NCBI GenBank assembly: GCA_002746985.1 | Contig: NVXH01000005.1 | Coordinates: 101,783-146,603 of the forward strand | DNA length: 44,821 nucleotides | Direction: 5' to 3' | From: Porticoccaceae bacterium | Lineage (GTDB): Bacteria; Pseudomonadota; Gammaproteobacteria; Pseudomonadales; Porticoccaceae | Shown: positions 33,522 through 41,656 of the stretch, one piece after another | How the letters are laid out: each line of letters opens with the position of its first letter | Numbering within the stretch: position 1 is the first letter of the stretch | The notes under the pieces: model-generated | The model's database searches: none | What the model was told of the DNA's origin: nothing | What the model saw: the letters and a program-made list of their open reading frames with translations, nothing else | Translations under genes and position numbers: made by a program

Positions 33522-34640
33522 ATGAAAAGACAAACCCCTTCCCCAATGGCATTTATTGCTCTAGCTCTCCTGCTAACACTATCTAGTTGTGGTGGCTCAG
33601 AGAGCAGCCCGGCGACTGAGTCAGAAGTGCAACAGGCACCGCAAAAAATCTATAAATGGAAGATGGTTACCACCTGGCCTAAAAACTTCCCAGGATTAGG
33701 CATGGCAGCTGAAAACTTCTCTACTCTGGTGGGGAGAATGAGTGGAGGCAGGCTTCAGGTAAAAGTATATGGCGCTGGCCAGTTGGTCCCGGCACTGGAA
33801 ACCTTCGATGCGGTTTCACAAGGTACGGTAGAAATGGGCCACAGTGCGGCCTATTATTGGAAGGGAAAAACCCGGACCTCGCCATTATTTACTTCTGTGC
33901 CCTTTGGTCTCAATGCGCAAGAAATGAACGGTTGGTTACATTACGGCGGTGGCATGGCGCTTTGGAGAGAGCTTTACGAGCCCTTTAATTTGGTACCACT
34001 GGCAGCGGGAAATACTGGCGTACAAATGGCGGGTTGGTTTAACCGGGAAATCAACTCCTTGAAGGACCTTAAAGGACTAAAAATGCGTATCCCTGGCCTT
34101 GGGGGGGATGTGCTTAGTCGTGTGGGTGTCGAAGCCGTCAATATTCCCGGTGGTGAGTTGTATACAGCGATGCAAACGGGTGTGATTGATGCTGCTGAGT
34201 GGGTTGGTCCCTACAACGATTTGGCCTTCGGTTTTCATCAAGTAGCCAAATACTATTACTACCCCGGTTGGCACGAGCCAGGCCCCACCCTTGAATTAAT
34301 TGTTCATAAGCCGGCTTTTGAATCACTTCCCGATGACCTACAGGCCATAGTGGAAGGCGCCGCTCGTGCCATTAATCAGGATATGTTGGATGACTACACC
34401 GCACGCAACAATGCCGCACTTGATGAGCTAGTGAATACTCACAGTGTTGAATTGCGCCAACTCCCGGATGATGTACTGGCAGAATTAAACCGCATTACTC
34501 AGCAGGTGCTGGAAGAGATAGCGGCAGAGGATGCAGGTTTTAAGAAGGTCTATGAATCACAGAAGGCTTTTAAAGAGCAGGCTATCAAATATCATAAAAT
34601 TTCAGAGCAGGCTTATTATCGAGCCAGAGAGCTTAAATAA
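33522..34640 (+). CDS. TRAP transporter solute-binding lipoprotein (DctP/TakP-like)
   Basis: Periplasmic binding protein of the tripartite ATP-independent transporter type, 372 aa from ATG 33522, which has GAGGAG at 33512-33517 (a GTG at 33498 in frame is less likely). The N-terminus is a lipoprotein signal: Lys/Arg, a hydrophobic stretch and LTLSSC with Cys23; Gly at +2 predicts the outer membrane. KMVTTWPKNFPGLG, VYGAGQLVPALETFDAV, GLKMRIPGLGGDVL, and GVIDAAEWVGPYND are typical of the alpha-keto acid / lactate-binding subfamily. No DctQ or DctM membrane gene is adjacent, so its permease is encoded elsewhere or it has another role. Confidence 0.85.
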   Translation: MKRQTPSPMAFIALALLLTLSSCGGSESSPATESEVQQAPQKIYKWKMVTTWPKNFPGLGMAAENFSTLVGRMSGGRLQVKVYGAGQLVPALETFDAVSQGTVEMGHSAAYYWKGKTRTSPLFTSVPFGLNAQEMNGWLHYGGGMALWRELYEPFNLVPLAAGNTGVQMAGWFNREINSLKDLKGLKMRIPGLGGDVLSRVGVEAVNIPGGELYTAMQTGVIDAAEWVGPYNDLAFGFHQVAKYYYYPGWHEPGPTLELIVHKPAFESLPDDLQAIVEGAARAINQDMLDDYTARNNAALDELVNTHSVELRQLPDDVLAELNRITQQVLEEIAAEDAGFKKVYESQKAFKEQAIKYHKISEQAYYRARELK

Positions 34641-34707
34641 GAAAGATAGGAGTAAGAGTTTTTACTAATCTTAAATATTTAAAGAGTTAAAAACAAGAAG
34701 GATGACT

Positions 34708-35109
34708 ATGGTAACTGGTGAATGTTTTTGCGGAGAGGTGACGTACCAGGTCAGTGGTAAGCTTCGCGATGCAAAGTCATGCCATTGTTCTCGATGTCGT
34801 AAAGCATTTAGCTCTCAAGCATCTGCGTATGCTGCTGTTGATCCTCAAGAATTTACATGGTTGTCGGGAGAAAATATATTGACATCCTATGTTGGGGAGC
34901 AGGGCTTCGGGCTTCAATTTTGCAGCCAGTGTGGCTCAACGCTATGCGGTATTTTTAATGAAAAAGTTCATGGGGTTACATTGGGCTGCGTCAATGGTGA
35001 TCCGGATATTGAAATTGGTATGCATATTTATGTTGGGTCTAAAGCAACATGGGAAGTTATTCCTGAAGGTATTCTTCAATACAAAGAGGATGTTTCGGAT
35101 AGTTTATAA
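34708..35109 (+). CDS. GFA / CENP-V fold zinc-binding protein
   Basis: Member of the glutathione-dependent formaldehyde-activating enzyme family, 133 aa from ATG 34708, which has AAGAAGG 6 nt upstream; ATG 34702 touches that site and is less likely. Zinc ligands are visible as CFCG (Cys6, Cys8), CHCSRC (Cys25, Cys27, Cys30) and CSQCG (Cys72, Cys75). In the family these build two zinc sites. Most members have no proven substrate, and the name formaldehyde-activating should not be taken literally. It begins a tight rightward run of five genes. Confidence 0.85.
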   Translation: MVTGECFCGEVTYQVSGKLRDAKSCHCSRCRKAFSSQASAYAAVDPQEFTWLSGENILTSYVGEQGFGLQFCSQCGSTLCGIFNEKVHGVTLGCVNGDPDIEIGMHIYVGSKATWEVIPEGILQYKEDVSDSL

Positions 35110-35131
35110 TTTTTGATAATAAGGATTAATA

Positions 35132-35368
35132 GTGATAGACCGCAAACATCATAAGGTTGTCTTTTCATTTTTTATATCATTACTGATGTCTTGTATTATG
35201 TCTCTCGTTATCAGTATTTTTAATGTTGGCTTTGTCAGTAATATTGTTAGTATTTGGTTAAGCGCTTGGGCGTTCGCCTTTGTCATTGCTTTTCCAGCAA
35301 TTATTATCGTGTCTCCATTAGTCCATAAACTGACAAGCTTGGTTTTGAAAGAAGAAACTAGCCATTAA
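35132..35368 (+). CDS. DUF2798-type small membrane protein
   Basis: A 78-aa protein with two hydrophobic helices (about 9-31 and 39-65). The pattern of a basic N-terminus, FxxSLLMSCIMSLVISIFNVG, then WLSAWAFAFVIAFPAIIIVSP is that of the DUF2798 family, whose function is unknown. The start is GTG at 35132 with AAGGA 7 nt before it; 22 bp follow the GFA gene. The region is visibly AT-rich. Confidence 0.72.
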   Translation: MIDRKHHKVVFSFFISLLMSCIMSLVISIFNVGFVSNIVSIWLSAWAFAFVIAFPAIIIVSPLVHKLTSLVLKEETSH

Positions 35369-35395
35369 TTACAAGACTAAAATGATGATGGGTTA

Positions 35396-35743
35396 ATGAA
35401 AAAAACAAAGAAAGCGGTTTTGTTGTCAGTCTTAGTATTACCGGGAAGCGGGCATTTTTTTTTAAAGAGATATATTTCTGGTTTTATATTAGCTGGTACA
35501 GCATTAGTGGCAAGTTATTTTTTGGTTTCTGGGGTAATTAGTAAGGCTTTGGATATTGCGGATAAAATTAAACGTGGTGACATTCCTCCCGATATTATGG
35601 CTATTACAGAATTAGTAGCTCAGCGATCATCAGGTACTGAGCTTCAATCCCTTAATACGGCGATGATATTTTTGGTGGCAGCTTGGCTAATTGGTATAGT
35701 AGATTCTTATCGAGTGGGTCGACAGTTAGATCACCTATTGTAA
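35396..35743 (+). CDS. Unknown membrane protein, 115 aa
   Basis: I cannot assign a function. Two hydrophobic segments are visible, about 6-44 (interrupted by LPGSGHFFLKRYISG) and about 88-104, with a soluble loop between them (DIADKIKRGDIPPDIMAITE). The PGxGHFxLKRYxxG motif followed by a late GIVDSYRVGRQ resembles TM2-like proteins of unknown role. The ATG is 27 bp after the DUF2798 gene with only a weak ribosome site (GATGGG), so translation may depend on the upstream gene. Confidence 0.6.
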   Translation: MKKTKKAVLLSVLVLPGSGHFFLKRYISGFILAGTALVASYFLVSGVISKALDIADKIKRGDIPPDIMAITELVAQRSSGTELQSLNTAMIFLVAAWLIGIVDSYRVGRQLDHLL

Positions 35744-35780
35744 CTATTAATACTGCACATTAAAAAACAAAGGTGGGAAT

Positions 35781-36203
35781 ATGCAAACATCAGATTTGGC
35801 TAATGAGTGGTCTTTATTACAAAATCAATATGATAGTTATGAAAAATATTCACTGCTGATTAAATTAGTTAGCGTAGGAATTTTATCAATTGCATTTTTT
35901 ATTCATCATCTACATTTTTCAATTTTAATTTTATTATTGGTTTTATGGTTGCAAGATGCTATTTGGAAAACCTTCCAGGCTCGCATTGAAGGCCGGCTGT
36001 TGCAATTAGAAGGTTATTTGTCTGATGATCAAAATTTGGATCGTGCTGATGGTAGGGCCTATCAGTTTAATCGTTTATATTTAGAGGCCCGCCCAGGAAT
36101 GGTGAAACTTATTAATGAATATTTTCATCAAGCAATAAGACCAACGGTTGCTTACCCCCATGTAATTTTAATTTTAGTATTGAGTGTTAAACTAATGTTT
36201 TAA
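35781..36203 (+). CDS. Unknown membrane protein, 140 aa
   Basis: Not recognised. The protein has a hydrophilic N-terminus (residues 1-24), hydrophobic stretches at about 25-41 and 46-58, a polar central part (KTFQARIEGRLLQLEGYLSD and DDQNLDRADGRAYQFN) and a third helix near the C-terminus (about 124-139). AGGTGG lies 7 nt before the ATG. It sits in the AT-rich run between the 115-aa protein and the exported PfpI-like protein with gaps of 37 and 45 bp, so co-transcription is likely. Confidence 0.6.
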   Translation: MQTSDLANEWSLLQNQYDSYEKYSLLIKLVSVGILSIAFFIHHLHFSILILLLVLWLQDAIWKTFQARIEGRLLQLEGYLSDDQNLDRADGRAYQFNRLYLEARPGMVKLINEYFHQAIRPTVAYPHVILILVLSVKLMF

Positions 36204-36248
36204 GCTTAGTTAGTTCTGAAAAGTTCTTTATAAAAAGTGGAAAACGCA

Positions 36249-36917
36249 ATGAACACCTCTTTAAAAATCGTATGTTTTATTTTGTTATCGTTGCTGGCGA
36301 ATATTACTTGTGCGGGTTCATCAAAAATAGGAGTTTTAGTTTTCGATGGTTTCTTAACCAGTGATGTAACAGCACCCATTGAAGTTTTTGGTGCTGCTAC
36401 AAAAAAATCTTGGTTCTCTTCTTATGAAGTAGTCATTATTTCTGCCTCAAAAAATAAGTTCATACGTTCCGAAGAAGGTCTTCGTATTATTGCGGACCAA
36501 ACAATTTATGATGATTTAACTTTAGATGTTCTTTTGGTTCCCAGCGCTTATAAGATGGATAAATTTTTAAACGATAAAAACTTGATTAACTTTATTAAGA
36601 AACAAGGTGAATCGGCTTCATGGATGGCCAGTAATTGTTCTGGTGCTTTTTTATTGGGTGAGGCGGGTATTCTTGATGGGAAAAAAGCAACAACTTGGGC
36701 TGGGGGTGAAAAAGACCTGGCTAATGCATACCCTGAAATTAATGTTCAATATGATCAAAATGTCGTTATCGACAGTAAAGTTATTACATCAAATGGTGGG
36801 CCCGTTAGTTATCAGGCAGCCTTTAAACTATTAGAAAAACTGAGTTCAAAAGCATTTGCACAAGAAATATCTGAGCTCATTCAGTTTAATCGATTAGAGC
36901 GCGCGTTTACTCCATAA
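36249..36917 (+). CDS. Exported DJ-1/PfpI-family protein (isonitrile hydratase-like)
   Basis: A 222-aa class I glutamine amidotransferase-like protein. The N-terminus (MNTSLKIVCFILLSLLANIT, then CAGSS) is a signal peptide with a likely cleavage after TCA, so the mature protein is periplasmic, unusual for this mostly cytosolic family. The mature part starts KIGVLVFDGFLTSDVTAPIE; the nucleophile elbow is SNCSGAFLLGEAGILDGKKA with Cys130. The usual TTHW after it is TTWAGG here, so the histidine is replaced. A GTG at 36237 adds four residues. Possible roles are hydratase, deglycase or none; not decidable here. Confidence 0.75.
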   Translation: MNTSLKIVCFILLSLLANITCAGSSKIGVLVFDGFLTSDVTAPIEVFGAATKKSWFSSYEVVIISASKNKFIRSEEGLRIIADQTIYDDLTLDVLLVPSAYKMDKFLNDKNLINFIKKQGESASWMASNCSGAFLLGEAGILDGKKATTWAGGEKDLANAYPEINVQYDQNVVIDSKVITSNGGPVSYQAAFKLLEKLSSKAFAQEISELIQFNRLERAFTP

Positions 36918-36956
36918 GAGAAAACCGCCATAAATAAGGGTAAGTAGGAGTATTTG

Positions 36957-37265
36957 TTACCCAAGTTTTTTTAAGAAGACCAAAATCTCTCTTTCTGTTT
37001 GTTTATCACCGTGGAGTGTGGCTTTTTTCAACCCTGCTTCGAGCGACGATTTTGCCTGTTCTTTGAGATCCAACTTGATTTGTGACCGCCCTAATAGTTT
37101 GTATGCGGCGGAATAATTTTCATCTATTTCGATACATTTTTGTAGGTGTGGAATGGCTTGCTGGTAGTTCTTATCATTAAAATAGGCGCTGCCTAGACCA
37201 AACCGAAGCATGGCGGAGTCATTACCGCTTGCGAGCATTTTTTCAAGATTTTCAGTCAGTGACAT
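36957..37265 (-). CDS. TPR-repeat protein, 102 aa
   Basis: Small helical-repeat protein. AMLRFGLGSAYFNDKNYQQA and IPHLQKCIEIDENYSAAYKL are one and a half tetratricopeptide repeats with the typical G, Y, A spacing, followed by a further Lys/Glu-rich repeat. There is no signal peptide, so it should be cytoplasmic and act as a protein-binding adaptor. The ATG is 16 bp after the trkH stop on the same strand, so it is probably co-transcribed with trkH; it ends facing the PfpI-like gene. Confidence 0.75.
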   Translation of the reverse strand: MSLTENLEKMLASGNDSAMLRFGLGSAYFNDKNYQQAIPHLQKCIEIDENYSAAYKLLGRSQIKLDLKEQAKSSLEAGLKKATLHGDKQTEREILVFLKKLG

Positions 37266-37281
37266 TTGAGATTCTAACCTG

Positions 37282-38733
37282 TTATCTACGCCAGAACATG
37301 GGGGTAAATAGCACTAATAAGGTGAAAATTTCCAATCTTCCCAAAATCATGCCGCTACAGAGCACCCACTTGGCAAAGGTATTGATATCCCCGTAGTGAG
37401 AGGCTACTTGCCCCAGTCCTGGGCCGAGGTTGTTAAGAGATGCTGCTGTGGCTGACCAGGAGGTAATATAGTCCAGGCCCGAAGCCATCAGCAGCAACAC
37501 CATAAAGTAGTAAACAGCTAGATAAACACCAAAAAAGGCCCAAATAGCATCGGTGATTCTATCCGGAACATTTTTGTTTCGTATTTTGATGGGGAAGATA
37601 GCATTGGGGTGAATCAGACGATAAATTTCTCGTATGCTTTGCTTGGCAAGAATCAGCATTCTACCAACTTTAATACCGCCACCAGTGGATCCGGCACAGG
37701 CGCCAAAAAAGGAAAAGAATATTAATAGGAAGGGCACAAAACTGGGCCAAGCACTGAAGTTGTCTGTAGTAAAGCCAGTGGTGGTCATGATAGACACCAT
37801 TTGGAAAATGCCGTGGTAAAGGCTGTCTTCTCTGTTATAGGTGCCACTGAAATATAGATACAGACATACCAGTACTGATCCAGCGAACAACATCATTAAG
37901 TACATTTTTGCTTCTGGGTTGCGCAGATAGTGAGAGACAGATTTGCGAATCCAGGCGTAGTAATGCAAACCAAAGCTGAGGCCGGAAAGAATCATGAACA
38001 CGATACAAATACTGATAATTGTGGGGTTATCATCAAAGAAGCCCATACTGGCGTCGTGGGTAGAAAAACCACCGATGGCCACTGTAGAAAAGCTATGAGC
38101 CAGGGCGTCAAAGAAGGTCATTCCTGCTAGCCAGTAGGCCATCATGCAGGCAAGGGTCAGTGTCACGTAAATAATAAACAGTGCTTTGGCTGTTTCGGTA
38201 ATCCGTGGTGTCAGCTTGCTGTCTTTGACTGGGCCTGGTGTTTCAGCACGGTACAGCTGCATGCCACCAACACCCAGCATGGGCATGATCGCTACGGCAA
38301 TAACCACGATGCCAATACCACCCAGCCACTGGAGTTGCTGTCGATAATAAAGAATGGATTTAGGTAGTAAATCCAGGCCAGTTAAAACTGTTGCACCAGT
38401 GGTGGTAAGACCAGACATGGATTCAAATACAGCATCAGTAAATGACAAATGGACAGCATCAACTAAGACAAAGGGTAGTGCCCCGACGATGCCTAGCTCC
38501 AGCCAGAACATCACGGTAATTAAAAAGCCGTCGCGGGTGCGAAGATCTACATGGCTGCGGCTGAAAGGAAGCCACATGATCATGCCAATAGAAAAGGTAA
38601 TAGCAAAAGACAAGAAAAAGGCTTGGTGGGTGTGTTCACCATAAATACTGGCCACCAACATAGGTGGCAGCAACGTTAGGCTGAAGATCATTAACAGCAT
38701 GCCGAGAACTTTTGAAATAACCGAAAAATGCAT
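37282..38733 (-). CDS. trkH: Potassium uptake protein TrkH
   Basis: Channel subunit of the Trk K+ uptake system, 483 aa, the same length as E. coli TrkH/TrkG. The four pore loops of the SKT superfamily are visible around MSGLTTTGATVL, SFSTVAIGGFSTHD, IFQMVSIMTTTGFTTDNF and SATAASLNNLGPGLG, each with the selectivity glycine. The intracellular loop motif FGACAGSTGGGIKVGRMLIL is also present. It works with the NAD-binding TrkA encoded 110 bp upstream on the same strand. Confidence 0.96.
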   Translation of the reverse strand: MHFSVISKVLGMLLMIFSLTLLPPMLVASIYGEHTHQAFFLSFAITFSIGMIMWLPFSRSHVDLRTRDGFLITVMFWLELGIVGALPFVLVDAVHLSFTDAVFESMSGLTTTGATVLTGLDLLPKSILYYRQQLQWLGGIGIVVIAVAIMPMLGVGGMQLYRAETPGPVKDSKLTPRITETAKALFIIYVTLTLACMMAYWLAGMTFFDALAHSFSTVAIGGFSTHDASMGFFDDNPTIISICIVFMILSGLSFGLHYYAWIRKSVSHYLRNPEAKMYLMMLFAGSVLVCLYLYFSGTYNREDSLYHGIFQMVSIMTTTGFTTDNFSAWPSFVPFLLIFFSFFGACAGSTGGGIKVGRMLILAKQSIREIYRLIHPNAIFPIKIRNKNVPDRITDAIWAFFGVYLAVYYFMVLLLMASGLDYITSWSATAASLNNLGPGLGQVASHYGDINTFAKWVLCSGMILGRLEIFTLLVLFTPMFWRR

Positions 38734-38759
38734 AGTATTTTGATTGTGCCGTGTTATGT

Positions 38760-38806
38760 TTTAACTATAAGCTGTGCTTTATCTATACATTGCGCTTTAA
38801 CTATAA
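38760..38806. repeat. Short direct repeat between trkA and trkH
   Basis: TTTAACTATAA occurs at 38760-38770 and again at 38796-38806, 36 bp apart, in the 110-bp trkA-trkH gap. GTGCTTTATCTATA between them resembles the same unit. A weak AAGAG/CTCTT hairpin follows (about 38805-38820). It could be regulatory for trkH, but the evidence is only the repetition. Confidence 0.4.
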
Positions 38807-38843
38807 ATAAGAGCGGCTCTTTATTTAACGTCAGAGAAAAAGG

Positions 38844-40226
38844 TTAGAAAAAGGTAAACCCAACAGAGAATAGCTTTTCAACTTCTCGAGTACGTTTCTT
38901 GTCTACTACAAATACGATGGCATGATCGTTATTGCGTACTACCGTGTCATGATGCGCAATTATAACCTCGTCATCTCGAACCAGTGCCGCCAGAGTCACT
39001 CCCGGGGGGGCCTTAATATCTTCAATGGCGCGGTCAACAACCCTGGACGTTTTACGGTCGCCATGGACAATAATTTCCATGGCCTCGGCAGCACCTCTGC
39101 GTAAGGAGTGGGCGCGCACGGTATCGCCTCTTCTTACGTGGGCAAGTAGAATACTGGTGGTTGCTTGTTGCGGTGAGATGGCAATATCAATTTCTCCACC
39201 TTGCACCAGGTCGGCGTAGACAGGATTGTTAATCAATGTCATTACCTTGCGGGCACCCAGCCGTTTGGCCAGCAGCGATGCCATAATATTGACTTCATCA
39301 TCATTGGTTAGTGCCAGGAAAACATCCGTTTTATCGATATTTTCTTCGAGAAGCAAGTCTTGATCAGTGGCCGAGCCATTGAGCACGATGGTGTTGTTTA
39401 GGCGCTCGGAAATATATTGGCAACGTTCTTCTGAATATTCAATAATTTTTAGGTTGTGGTCTTTCTCTAGTGCTTTGGCCAGGCGGTAACCGATATTGCC
39501 ACCCCCGGCAATAATTAATCGACGATAGGGGTTGTCTAGCCTGCGCAACTCACTCATGACTTTACGAATGTTTTTCTTGGCGGCAATAAAGAAGACTTCG
39601 TCATTTTCTTCAATAATGGTGTCCCCTTCCGGAACAATGGGTCGATCCTGTCGGAAGATAGCGGCCACTCTTGCATCTGCATTGGGCATATGTTCGCGTA
39701 AAAAACGTAATTCTTGACCAAGTAAAGGGCCACCCTTAATAACTCTAACGGCAACCAGTTGAACCAACCCATTTGCAAAATCAAGAACCTGAAGAGCACC
39801 AGGTTGTTGGATCAGGCGATAGATATAATCGGTGACGACCTGTTCTGGTGAAATAATAAAATCTACCGGAAAGTTATCATCATTAAATAGGCGTTCACGG
39901 TATTTTTTGGAGGTATAGCTGCGACTTCTGACGCGGGCAATTTTAGTGGGGGTGCGGAACAATGAATGGGCAATTTGGCAGGCAGTCATATTAATTTCGT
40001 CACTGTTAGTAACGGCTACTAGCATGTCAGCGTCTTCAATGCCGGCTCGAATCAATACGTCTGGATGTGAGCCCATACCCTGAATGGTTCTGAGATCAAA
40101 TCGATCTTGCAGTTCGTGTAAACGCTTTTCGTCCAGGTCGATTACAGAAATATCGTTAGCTTCCCCAGCGAGATGCTCGGCCAAGGTCCCACCAACCTGA
40201 CCAGCGCCAATAATTATTATTTTCAT
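38844..40226 (-). CDS. trkA: Trk system potassium uptake protein TrkA
   Basis: Cytoplasmic NAD(H)/ATP-binding gating ring of TrkH. The 460-aa protein has two tandem RCK modules: the first starts MKIIIIGAGQVGGTLAEHLA with the acidic end ISVIDLDEKRL; the second has IIAGGGNIGYRLAKALEKD at about residue 234. Each is followed by a TrkA-C domain. No frameshift is seen. It is 131 bp from rsmB, which is transcribed in the same direction, and the upstream gap contains a tandem repeat. Confidence 0.96.
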   Translation of the reverse strand: MKIIIIGAGQVGGTLAEHLAGEANDISVIDLDEKRLHELQDRFDLRTIQGMGSHPDVLIRAGIEDADMLVAVTNSDEINMTACQIAHSLFRTPTKIARVRSRSYTSKKYRERLFNDDNFPVDFIISPEQVVTDYIYRLIQQPGALQVLDFANGLVQLVAVRVIKGGPLLGQELRFLREHMPNADARVAAIFRQDRPIVPEGDTIIEENDEVFFIAAKKNIRKVMSELRRLDNPYRRLIIAGGGNIGYRLAKALEKDHNLKIIEYSEERCQYISERLNNTIVLNGSATDQDLLLEENIDKTDVFLALTNDDEVNIMASLLAKRLGARKVMTLINNPVYADLVQGGEIDIAISPQQATTSILLAHVRRGDTVRAHSLRRGAAEAMEIIVHGDRKTSRVVDRAIEDIKAPPGVTLAALVRDDEVIIAHHDTVVRNNDHAIVFVVDKKRTREVEKLFSVGFTFF

Positions 40227-40237
40227 AACAGCTAATT

Positions 40238-40273
40238 CCTAACGATCTTAGTAGCGAGTCCCTAACGACCTTA
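40238..40273. repeat. Direct repeat upstream of trkA
   Basis: CCTAACGATCTTA (40238-40250) is repeated as CCTAACGACCTTA (40261-40273) with a period of 23 bp. On the minus strand the copy nearest trkA contains TTAGGA, the probable trkA ribosome site, so this may be a small tandem duplication around the start of the gene, or a pair of binding sites about two helical turns apart. Confidence 0.45.
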
Positions 40274-40357
40274 TCAGATAATTTCGTTTGTTATTTTTGT
40301 CTTTTGATAGTTATTACACACTGTTGTTTTAAGGTTTTTATTTTCAGGCATTTTTCT

Positions 40358-41656
40358 CTAAGTCTGCTTCTTTAGTTGAGCATAGTAGAAACCATCATGG
40401 CCACCAACTTGTGGTAGCAGCTGACATCCAAAGGGGGTTTTTATTCCCGTAGCCAGATCTAATTTTTTCACTACAGCATCGGTGTTGGAAGCAATAAAAC
40501 GCAACACCACCTGGTCATTTTCCTGAGGAAGGGTGGAGCAGGTTGCGTAAATTAAAATGCCATCGTCCTTCAATAGCGGCCAAAGTGCGTTGAGGAGTGT
40601 CAATTGTAATTTGGCAAGCTTAGCAATATCTGCTGGCTTACGCAGTAATTTCACATCAGGGTGGCGGCGGATAACGCCGGTGGCAGAACAAGGGGCATCG
40701 AGCAGAATTCGATCAAAGGGTTGCCCATCCCACCAGCTGTTTGTATCAGTGGCGTCACCGGCCACTAATGTAGCTTGTAAACCTAAACGCTCCAAATTTT
40801 CTTCCACTCGCTCTAGCCGCTTTGCCGAAATATCCAGAGCAATGAGCTCTGCATTATTATCAACGAGCTCCAGAATATGACAGGTTTTCCCTCCGGGAGC
40901 GCAGCAGGCATCTAGTATTCGCTGCCCAGGTTTCAGGTCTAGCAGGTGAGCAGACAGTTGTGCGGCTTCATCTTGAACACTGACCTCACCCTCGGAAAAA
41001 CCGGGTAGAGCTGATACATCCCGTGGGTTTTTGAGCGTTATACCCTCTGGAGTGAAGAGGGTTGCAGTGGCATCGATGCCTGCTGTTTCAAGCTGTGATA
41101 GATATTTGGTTTGATGGCTTTGACGCTGATTAACTCGCAGTGTCATAGGTGGTTGGGCATTATTTGCTTCAACAATGGCATCCAGTTGGTCTGGCCAAGC
41201 TTCGCGCCACAACGTGATTAACCAATCTGGGTGAGCTGTTTTAAAGGCTGAGCTTTGTTTTAGAGCCGAATCTAATTGCTCTCGTTCCCTCAGAAACCGG
41301 CGTAATACGGCATTTACTAATCCTTTGGCCCAAGGTTTTTTTAATGCTTTGCAGGCGGCCACAGCCTCATTGACGGCAGCATGGGTGGGAATTCGGGTTT
41401 CCAGTAACTGGTAAATAGAGCAGGCCAAGACCGCCTCAAGATCTTTGTCTTTGGTCTTGAAAGGCTTAGCCAATAGTAGATTTAGGTAGGCCAAAAGCCG
41501 GGGGTAGTAGCGCAACGTACCGTAGCAAAGTTGCTGCATTAGACCTTTATCGCGGTCATCTACCTTGGTTGTGTAATAGGGAAGCAGTGTGCTGAGCGAT
41601 CCCTCATCCTGGAGTACGGCGGTGATGACTCGGGCAGCAGCGATGCGGACATTCAC
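40358..41656 (-). CDS. rsmB: 16S rRNA (cytosine-967-C5)-methyltransferase RsmB
   Basis: SAM-dependent RNA methyltransferase making m5C967 in 16S rRNA. The 432-aa protein has an N-terminal NusB-like RNA-binding domain (about 1-140: ARVITAVLQDEGSL, HAAVNEAVAACKALKKPWAK) and the C-terminal catalytic domain with DACCAPGGKT, LDAPCSATGVIRRHPDVK and the ATCSTLPQEN motif; the two cysteines in these last motifs are the catalytic pair. It overlaps the upstream fmt gene by 4 bp. Confidence 0.96.
   Translation of the reverse strand: MNVRIAAARVITAVLQDEGSLSTLLPYYTTKVDDRDKGLMQQLCYGTLRYYPRLLAYLNLLLAKPFKTKDKDLEAVLACSIYQLLETRIPTHAAVNEAVAACKALKKPWAKGLVNAVLRRFLREREQLDSALKQSSAFKTAHPDWLITLWREAWPDQLDAIVEANNAQPPMTLRVNQRQSHQTKYLSQLETAGIDATATLFTPEGITLKNPRDVSALPGFSEGEVSVQDEAAQLSAHLLDLKPGQRILDACCAPGGKTCHILELVDNNAELIALDISAKRLERVEENLERLGLQATLVAGDATDTNSWWDGQPFDRILLDAPCSATGVIRRHPDVKLLRKPADIAKLAKLQLTLLNALWPLLKDDGILIYATCSTLPQENDQVVLRFIASNTDAVVKKLDLATGIKTPFGCQLLPQVGGHDGFYYAQLKKQT

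Noticed and set aside
34671-34682. TTAAATATTTAA palindrome before the GFA gene
   Set aside because: A 12-bp pure A/T palindrome in an AT-rich gap is easily due to chance.
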